A stretch of 64,000 bases of DNA from CBDCYS01 sp965224215 (GTDB lineage Bacteria > Acidobacteriota > Terriglobia > Bryobacterales > UBA6623), in NCBI GenBank assembly GCA_965224215.1, contig CBDCYS010000035.1, forward strand, positions 395,237-459,236, in the 5' to 3' direction. Within the stretch, counting starts at the first letter, position 1. Every line of letters begins with the position of its first letter. The notes under the pieces are model-generated. The model was not told the origin of the DNA. It was given only the letters and a program-made list of their open reading frames with translations, and did no database searches. The translations under genes were made by a program, and so were the position numbers. Positions 57,697-64,000 of the stretch are shown here, in pieces.

Positions 57697-59441
57697 GGCA
57701 CTCGTGTCAACTCAGTGATTTCGCAAGTCGTCTTTTCTGCTGTTTCCCTCCCCGTTTGAGCCGCCTCCTGATCCCGGCAGGGCAAAAGCGGGCTGGCAAG
57801 CGGCGTGTTCCCAGTACGTTGCGGCGAGTGCATGAAATTTTATGCATGGAGTGCCCCTCAGCTCAGCGCACCCTCCACCACCGGCACCAAGCTCGATCCC
57901 GGCGGCCCCATCGCCCGCAGCCGTCGCATCAGCCGTTCAAACAGGCCCTTTTCCTGATAATGATCGCTGTAGCTGACACCCGTTCTGCCGGCGTGCCGCC
58001 AGATCTTGGCCGCCACGAACAGAAAACGCAGCCGCGCCGTCGCCAGGGTGGTGTGCCGCAGCGTCTCCACGCTGGCCTGGGCTTCGCGGTTGAACAGCAG
58101 CAGCCAGCAGTTGAGATTGTAGGCCAGCATGGCCAACTGAAAGTGATTGCGGTTCATGTCAAAGCGGCGCGAGGGATGGGCCGCCAGCCCGGCGTCGTTG
58201 TTGGCCTCCTTGATCAGGTTCTCGGCTCCGGCGCGCTGATTGTAAAACCACACCACCGCCGCGATCGGCTCGGCCAGATTGGTGACAAACACGCGGTAGG
58301 TGTAAGCGCTGGTGGCGAACAACTGGTATTGCTCGGCCGCGCCGGCCTTGGACTCGTTTTCGTAACGCAGCGCCAGGAAACGGCCGGCCCGCGCCCAGCC
58401 TTGCGGTTGGTAGAGGAATTCGCATTCCGCGTCCGCGTCGGAGCGGGGGGAGGGTTTCCTTTCTGCTTGCTGCAAGCGCTCGACCAGGCGCCGCGTTTTG
58501 CGCGCCACGATGACGAACTGACAAGCCGCCTTTTCATAGGCCTCCACCGCCTCCCAGCAATAAAAGCCGGAATCGGCCCGCGCCAGGATTTTCTTCACGC
58601 CGCCCGGCAAAGTCCGGAAAGCGCTCTCGAGGTGGGCGGCGATCTGTCGGCCCGTGGGCCGGTCGCCGTTGCGCAACCCGCCCATCAGGTATTCGCGCGT
58701 CTCGGCCAGGAAGGTCAGTATCGGCTGGTAGCTGCGCTTGCCCTTGTTCTTGGGGTTGTAGCTCTTGCGCCCGCCCATCTGGCGGCCGTAGAGGGTATGC
58801 ACGGTGGTGTCGGTGTCCAGCGTCACCGTCTCCAACTTCACGTGGGCCGCGGCCCAGACTCGTTCCCGCAGCTGGCGCTGAATGGAAAGGATCTGCTTCG
58901 CCACGTTGAGGTGCAGCGAGGCCAGAAAGCGCCACAGCGTGGACTGCGGCGGCAGACGCGTCACTTGCAAGATGCCGGTCAGGATGGGGTCGCGAGCGAT
59001 GAAGCGGAGTTGGTTGAGCCGCGCAAAGCCGACATAGAGGCCGAGCACGAGGGCCAGCACGAACTGGTAGGGGCTCATGGCTCGGGTGATCCGTTTGGTC
59101 GTGAGGGTTTCTTCCAGCAGCGCTTGGAAGCCGAGTTTTTCGAGCAGGGTGGCGGCGGGCAGCAAGCCGCCGTAGGGAGTCAGATTCTTGCCACGGAAGT
59201 GATAGGGCGTGGCAGCCCCGATTTTATTGGGCCGCGGGGCCCTCGCGCCGGGGCCTTGTTTGACGGGCCTTCGGGAGCTATGCTGTTTTCGTTTGGTAAC
59301 CATTTGGGTGACCTCCTTGGGGTTGACTGGCGAAGCTGAAATCTTTGCCAGCCTACCTTTTTACCCCATGTTTTCGGGGGTCCCCAAATGGTTCCTGGCG
59401 GCTCAGCCCTCACCAGGTGCACCGGCAGTGCATAATTCAGG
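57697..59441 (-). mobile_element. IS1380-family insertion sequence, copy 4, one end deleted
   Basis: Inverted relative to the other copies. The transposase-upstream end is intact (ends 59441), but the opposite end stops at GGCACTCGTGTCAAC: the last 55 bp, including the terminal repeat, are missing. It cannot move alone unless another end is used. Length 1745 bp. Confidence 0.9.
57858..59303 (-). CDS. IS1380-family transposase (copy 4)
   Basis: 481 aa, full length. Small differences from the others (LLPAATLL, QAERKPSPR, ARAGRFLAL, ENESKAG). DDE motifs unchanged, so it could still supply transposase in trans to intact copies and MITEs. Confidence 0.92.
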   Translation of the reverse strand: MVTKRKQHSSRRPVKQGPGARAPRPNKIGAATPYHFRGKNLTPYGGLLPAATLLEKLGFQALLEETLTTKRITRAMSPYQFVLALVLGLYVGFARLNQLRFIARDPILTGILQVTRLPPQSTLWRFLASLHLNVAKQILSIQRQLRERVWAAAHVKLETVTLDTDTTVHTLYGRQMGGRKSYNPKNKGKRSYQPILTFLAETREYLMGGLRNGDRPTGRQIAAHLESAFRTLPGGVKKILARADSGFYCWEAVEAYEKAACQFVIVARKTRRLVERLQQAERKPSPRSDADAECEFLYQPQGWARAGRFLALRYENESKAGAAEQYQLFATSAYTYRVFVTNLAEPIAAVVWFYNQRAGAENLIKEANNDAGLAAHPSRRFDMNRNHFQLAMLAYNLNCWLLLFNREAQASVETLRHTTLATARLRFLFVAAKIWRHAGRTGVSYSDHYQEKGLFERLMRRLRAMGPPGSSLVPVVEGALS

Positions 59442-60064
59442 TTGAACTAAACGTCGCTCGTGCTCAGCTTATGTACTGGTTGGAAAACTACGACAAGTAT
59501 ATTGGGGCTCTCCAAGTTTTCTCTACCTGGTGGACCGGAAAACATCGCAGGGAATACAACGCCATCATGAGAATGCTGCGGTCCGACGATCCTGACAAGC
59601 GGGAGAAGGCCCTTGCCAAGCTGGAGGCGCTCCAAAGTGAGATGCCTCCGAAACCGCCCCATTTGTTCAACCCGACCGACATTACGAAGTTGCTGAACAT
59701 GGTCGCTAGATTGGTGGACGCGATCTCCAAGGTCGAGTCACGTCATCAGGTTCCGCTATCGGCTATCCCGGACATGCAGCGGAAGATGGTCCGGGTCGTG
59801 ATCAACGTTCTGGTCAAGCGGTTGGGAGTTGATGCAGCCAAAGTCGCAATCAAAGAGATGGCGGATGAGTGGCGGTTGATTCAGTTGGAGTACTGATCTC
59901 ACGACACTCGCGGCTGGGCCGAGAGTAGAAAGGAGCCTTGTTGACGAGCCGAGGCACTGCGTTTTGTGAGCGAATGGAAGCCCAAGTCATGGGCTGACCT
60001 CGGAGGACAACTACACTAGGCAACCGCTAAGCTCGCTCCAGGGGACAGGTCCCCCGAGATCACC

Positions 60065-60997
60065 GTGAAAGGCCCCGACCGAGACAAGCCTGGAGGCATT
60101 GGCTGGTACACCAGCCTCAGCCAGGAAAAGGGCCTCGAACCGCGATGTCCCTTCGCGAACCTAGACCGCTGCCCCAAGTATTTTCATAGCCTGGAGGAAC
60201 TCGATTACGCCCAAGAAGGGCTGGAGCAGAGGCGAAGGCCCATTCTGTCTCAGGATGATGTCAACAGACTATGGGACAAATGGAAGCACACGGACGTTTG
60301 GACCACGGCCAAACTCCACCAACCCTCCATCGGGATGACAGGCGTCGGTGAGCCCATCGAGGACGAAGATAGGCGACCTGTGTATAAAGAATACAAGCCG
60401 ACCGGCTCTACGAACTTTTGCCCGGAGGTCTCGTTTGATTACTTCGGCTTCTTTGCGAGCGCGGCTCAACGTGCCCTCGATGCCGACGAGGGGGCGAATG
60501 ACGACTGGAAGACCGGCTGGTCGGCTGTAACGCCGATACACTACAGCGAGTGCCCCCTGTACTCTCTGCTACCGGCCAAGGGCTTGGAGTCGGAGGAAAC
60601 AGAAGCACAGCGGGAGGCTGCCCGTTCCATCAAACCTTCCAAAGACTCAAAACAACCTGATCGCCCTAGTGCTGGTGATACAAGTACCAGCACGCAGACT
60701 CAAGACTCAGAGAAGCCAACGGGTCCCAAGAGGGGGCCGAAACCACCCGTGGAGACTTACCACAAGATCGCGGGGGTGGTCGGGCAGTGCCCTGGCGACT
60801 GGAAAAGCACACCAAACCTTGAGAAGATTTGCAAACTGCTCGACAACGAAAATCTTCCGCCTAGCAAAGTCTGGGCCAATTGGAAGCCATCAGCCCGTTC
60901 CTGGGCCCGAGCCTTAAGTTATCACCCCGACCGCGTGATTAAAGCAATCGAGCACCGCCTGAAGCTGGCCGGCAAATATTCCTCCCCTGCCGAATAA
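60065..60997 (+). CDS. Mobile-region protein of unknown function
   Basis: 310 aa from GTG 60065. The N-terminal part has RCPFANLDRCPKYFHSLEEL and ends with SECPLYSL, a Cys-containing region (residues 28-165) that could bind metal. A Ser/Thr/Lys/Pro-rich linker follows (about 190-230), then a helical C-terminal module (YHKIAGVVGQCPGDWKS, ICKLLDNENLPPSKVWANWK). No family recognised. It is followed by a small basic frame and the primase-associated gene. Confidence 0.65.
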   Translation: MKGPDRDKPGGIGWYTSLSQEKGLEPRCPFANLDRCPKYFHSLEELDYAQEGLEQRRRPILSQDDVNRLWDKWKHTDVWTTAKLHQPSIGMTGVGEPIEDEDRRPVYKEYKPTGSTNFCPEVSFDYFGFFASAAQRALDADEGANDDWKTGWSAVTPIHYSECPLYSLLPAKGLESEETEAQREAARSIKPSKDSKQPDRPSAGDTSTSTQTQDSEKPTGPKRGPKPPVETYHKIAGVVGQCPGDWKSTPNLEKICKLLDNENLPPSKVWANWKPSARSWARALSYHPDRVIKAIEHRLKLAGKYSSPAE

Positions 60998-61223
60998 CTC
61001 TAGGAACTCTCGGAAACTTTCGGAAAAGTCTCGACTGGGCCGCCGTGAATTTTTTTTCTCCTTCTCCGGGAACCTTCTAGCAGCAACCTACCCTCCGAAA
61101 ATTTCTCCGGCAGTTTAAGTGGAGCGTAGAATAGATACAGCTTTATTGTTGTAGCTCTGGTTCAAAATCTATTTTTTAGGAGAACTTTATGAGAAAAGAC
61201 GTGCGAGGCCGGGAACTGTATCA

Positions 61224-61394
61224 ATGAAAAATCCCACTCCAAAGAAACGTGAATTGCGCAAACCGAGCGCTAACGCCGAAAGCGCAGGCACCACGACTAG
61301 ACCCAAGCGCCAGCGGCGTCGCCCCCGCCAAGGCAGTGAGCGCAGTGGAAAGAAAGAGCACCGCCCGCGGTTGAAAATCAACGCGGGCCAGTAG
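61224..61394 (+). CDS. Small very basic protein
   Basis: 56 aa, MKNPTPKKRELRKPSANAES followed by Arg-rich PKRQRRRPRQGSERSGKK and ending INAGQ. Estimated strong positive charge suggests nucleic-acid binding. RBS is weak (AGGCCGGGA), so it may be chance; position between two mobile-element genes supports it mildly. Confidence 0.35.
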   Translation: MKNPTPKKRELRKPSANAESAGTTTRPKRQRRRPRQGSERSGKKEHRPRLKINAGQ

Positions 61395-62538
61395 GACCTC
61401 GAAATTATTACGAACGAGACTTGGCAGGCACTTCTTGAAGCGAACTCGCCGCCCCATCTTGTTTCGCCATGGAGGTCAGATTGTTTGGGTCGAGAGAGAT
61501 GTTCACAAGAAACCCATCACCCAACGTGTGACCCAAGACCGGATGACGTACCGGCTGGCCAAAATCGCGAAGTGGTATAAGAAAACCGACGAGGGACCAA
61601 TTCCCGCGAACCCGCCGACTACGGTCGTCAAGAACGTTCTAGCAACGCCGAACTGCCCGTTGCCGGTACTGCTAGCAATCGTAGAGGTGCCGATTTTCGG
61701 AACTGAGGGCAGCCTGATTACTAAGCCCGGCTACCATTCTGCAAGCGAAACGCTCTACGAACCTCCGCCGGGTTTCAGGCTCTCGGACCTACCCAAGAAT
61801 CCAACACGGGAAGATTTGAATCGAGCGAAGTCGCTGATCCTCGGCGATCTGTTTGTTGACTTCCCCTTCGTCAGCGCCGCTGACCGTGCGCACGCCGTCT
61901 GCCTGCTGGTGCTGCCGCTCGTGCGCAATCTGATCGACGGCCCTACGCCACTCCACCTCATGGAAAAGCCCAAAGCCGGCACTGGCGCGGGATTGCTGAT
62001 TGAAATGATCGCCTATGTCGTCACGGGGCGTCCGATCCCGACCATGACCGAGGCTCGCAGCGACGATGAGTGGCGCTATCGCATTACCTCCAAGCTCCGC
62101 GAGGTTGAGCCATTTCTGCTAATCGATAACCTGCACCAGCCGTTAAAATCACCGCACCTTGCGGCTGCGATTACCTCGACGGTCTGGGAAGACCGCAAGA
62201 TCGGTAGTTCCGAGACAGTCCGGCTACCCGTGCGCTGTGCTTGGGTGGCGACCGCGAACAATCCCGTCCTCAGTGATGAGATTCAGCGTCGCACGGTGCG
62301 CATTCGGTTGGACGCTGGCGTCGAGAAGCCTTGGGAGCGCAAGGGTTTCAAGCATTCCGATTTGAAGACGTGGGCACGCGAAAACCGGGCGGAGTTGGTT
62401 GGCGCGGTGCTGACGCTGGCACAGGGTTGGATTGTTGCCGGCCAGCCGCCCGGCAAACAAAGACTAGGCTCTTTCGAGTCGTGGGCTGCTGTCATCGGCG
62501 GCATCCTCCAGGTCGCCGAGATTCCCGGTTTTCTCGAA

Positions 62539-63570
62539 GGGGGGTATCCGGTTGACTCAGGTAGCCCCAAGATGTAGTATGCCGGCAGATGGAAGATTAC
62601 CCTCAGAACCTGACAGAGTTCGAGGCCCGTTTTAGCAGTGAGGAGGCCTGCCGGGAGTATCTGTTCCGGCTGCGCTGGCCGGACGGTTTCCGCTGTCCGG
62701 GTTGCGGTTGTGGAAAGTCGTGGCCTTTGCGAAAAGTGCTGCTGCAGTGCGCTGCGTGTGGGCGCCAAACCTCGGTGACCGCCGGGACCATCTTTCAGGA
62801 CACGCGCAGCCCTTTGCCGTTGTGGTTTCGTGCGATGTGGTGGGTCACCACCCAAAAAAACCGGAGCCAGCGCTTTGGGACTGCAAAGAGTGTTGGGGCT
62901 CAACAGGTACGAAACGGCTTGGACCTGGCTGCACAAAATGCGGCGCGCGATGGTGCGGCCGGGACGGGATTTGCTGGCCGGGACAGTGGAAGTCGATGAA
63001 AGCTACTGGGGCGGGCTCGAAGAGGGCCTGCGGGGCCGAAACCTGAAAAACAAAGCATTGATCGCAGTGGCCGTTCAAGAGGATGGGCGGGGTATCGGCC
63101 GGATTCGCATGAAGAGAATCGAGGATGCCTCGGGCGAGAGCCTGTTGCCTTTCGTGGAGGAGTGCATCGAGCCGGGCAGCGTGGTGCATACCGACGGCTG
63201 GCCCGGTTACTCCGGGTTGAAAAAGGAAGGCTACGTCCATCAGGTCACAGTTGTCAGCAGGCAGGAGCAGTCCGCGTCGGAATTGATGCCCCGCGTCCAC
63301 CGCGTGATGTCACTGCTCAAGCGCTGGCTGCTGGGCACCCATCAGGGCGCCGTGAGCCACAAACATCTGGACTACTACCTGGACGAGTTCACCTTCCGTT
63401 TCAACCGCCGCAAATCCAAAAGCCGCGGCAAACTCTTCTATCGGCTCGTCCAGCAGGCGGTAGCCGTGGATCCCGCGACTTACAAGATGATTGTTCACCC
63501 GGTTACAGAACCCAAGAAAATCTCCAAACCACAAGATATTGGGGCTACCTGAGTCAACCGGATACCCATC
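62539..63570 (+). mobile_element. IS1595-family insertion sequence
   Basis: About 1.03 kb. 29-bp perfect inverted repeats begin GGGTATCCGGTTGACTCAGG at 62542 and end at 63567. Direct repeats TTCTCGAA at 62531-62538 and 63571-63578 give the 8-bp duplication expected for IS1595. It interrupts the primase-associated gene. Confidence 0.92.
62589..63552 (+). CDS. IS1595-family transposase (ISXO2-like), frameshifted
   Basis: First frame from 62589: zinc ribbon CPGCGCGKSW...LQCAACG and AGTIFQDTRSPLPLWFRAMW. At A7 (62854-62860) the frame must shift by +1 to continue KTGASALGLQRVLGLNRYET, VEVDESYWGG (first acidic site), VVHTDGWPGYSGL, and SHKHLDYYLDEFTFRFNRRK, to 63552. The A AAA AAC heptamer would favour -1 slippage, the wrong direction. 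RNA polymerase slippage on A7 or a one-base sequence error are both possible. Confidence 0.88.
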
Positions 63571-63899
63571 TTCTCGAAAACCGCCAAAACCTCTATGCGA
63601 CTGCCGACCCCGAGGACCTCACGTGGCGTCAGTTCTTCGCGGAGTGGTGGGGCGAGCACGGGAATACCAAGGTCAAAGTCGCGGATGTGTTCCCACTGGC
63701 GCAAAAGTGCCCGCTGGATCTCGGCAAGGGCGACGAGCACCGCCAGAAGATCAGCCTGGGTAAGAAACTCTCTGCCAAGCGAGACCAGCGGTTCGAGATT
63801 GAATCCGGCGGTGCCAAGCTAGCCGTCTTTCTCAGGAACTCAGGCGTCGAGCACAACACCCAAATCTGGCGATTGGAGGAAGTGCAACCCTCCAGTTGA

Positions 63900-64000
63900 G
63901 GGGGAGGTGGGGGAGGTCTCTACAGGTAATTTTTTCTTGTGTGTGATTCATAGAATTTGTTTTTTAGTGTGTGGGGGCACTCCCCCAAGTCCCCAAACCG
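63900..64000. other. Window end without recognisable gene
   Basis: G-rich then T-rich stretch after the primase-associated stop; AT-rich compared with the rest. No RBS-start pair or hairpin with T-run could be defined. Confidence 0.3.

Larger units (their letters stand above)
57593..59896 (+). pseudogene. Gene split by IS1380 copy 4
   Basis: 5' part: ATG 57593, MPRRPSPNPRGRPRKPESLK, with an AT-hook-like G-R-P-R-K, running 35 codons into the IS. 3' part: from 59442 (ELNVARAQLMYWLENYDKYI) for 151 codons to 59896, with a helix-rich body (NAIMRMLRSDDPDKREKALA, DITKLLNMVARLVDAISKVE). Because the IS lacks 55 bp at its left side, part of the host gene may be missing as well. Small DNA-binding phage or terminase-like protein is possible but unproven. 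Confidence 0.55.
61435..63899 (+). pseudogene. Primase-associated replication ATPase, split by IS1595-family element
   Basis: Exon-like parts 61435-62538 and 63579-63899; removing the IS and one TTCTCGAA copy gives one frame of 474 codons. It resembles the C-terminal region of phage/plasmid primase-polymerase proteins: LARIA/LAKIAKWYKK, VEVPIFGTEGSLITKPGYHS, LVRNLIDGPTPLHLMEKPKA, GTGAGLLIEMIAYVVTGRPI, then a Walker-B-like FLLIDNL and WVATANNPVLSDEIQRRTV. TTG start; no primase domain upstream, so the gene may already have been N-terminally short. Probably replication of the mobile element. Confidence 0.7.

Noticed and set aside
62850..62870. Programmed -1 frameshift at A AAA AAC in the IS1595-family transposase
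   Set aside because: The downstream frame needs +1 (or loss of one A), not -1. Transcriptional slippage remains possible.

Overview
The window looks like a chromosomal stretch of an Acidobacteriota bacterium, probably of the Solibacter/Bryobacter type. This is inferred from gene content only: a multihaem LVIVD-repeat protein, a double HbpS/GlcG-domain secreted protein, Tat-exported Gfo/Idh/MocA oxidoreductases, a PSD1/DUF1592 plus DUF1552 pair, DUF3500, DUF1772, a copper-type formylglycine-generating enzyme, high GC and many insertion sequences. No rRNA, CRISPR array or complete tRNA was seen.

1-22.9 kb is ordinary chromosome: electron-transfer and haem-binding secreted proteins, two oxidoreductases around a NarL-type two-component pair, a parvulin, FGE, DUF3500, the DUF1592/DUF1552 pair, a YkgJ cysteine-cluster protein, full-length cobalamin-dependent methionine synthase and an AsmA protein. 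Three intergenic gaps here (5067-5238, 8986-9104, 10218-10400) hold members of one structured repeat whose outer helix shows compensatory changes. A different nested inverted repeat lies at 11411-11513.

22.9-32.7 kb is still chromosomal but more disturbed: an IS4-family element with target duplication, a truncated PSD1 cytochrome gene, a secreted protein, a lipoprotein cyclophilin, a PHP phosphatase, an IS1380-family copy ending 4 bp before an NmrA-DUF1772 operon, and a GNAT gene.

32.7-48.0 kb is a 15-kb integrated element resembling a phage satellite. It is bounded by a 21-bp direct repeat that is the 3' end of a tRNA-Ala(GGC). Left to right it carries P27-like small terminase and DUF5681 genes, an opposite-strand type I restriction-modification cargo (hsdR without its N-terminus, hsdM, hsdS, an AlbA_2/Schlafen-like gene split by a MITE), a sigma-like gene, a winged-helix gene split by an IS1380 copy, a 170-aa gene, dnaB-type helicase, an excisionase-like gene and a tyrosine integrase beside the tRNA fragment. 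An 18/21 matching sequence containing two TGTAC boxes sits just inside both ends.

48.0-64.0 kb is a second mobile region, heavily eroded: a second type I system (intact hsdM and hsdS; hsdR with an amber codon and missing C-terminus), an IS1380 copy and a MITE stacked at one target site, two small peptides with double-glycine leaders, an IS1380 copy lacking one end inside a split gene, and a primase-associated ATPase gene interrupted by an IS1595-family element.

Six or more genes carry a single-base frameshift, mostly at homopolymers. This could be real decay or long-read consensus error, so broken-gene calls that rest on one base should be treated with caution. Calls resting on IS/MITE insertions, or on missing protein halves, do not depend on single bases.
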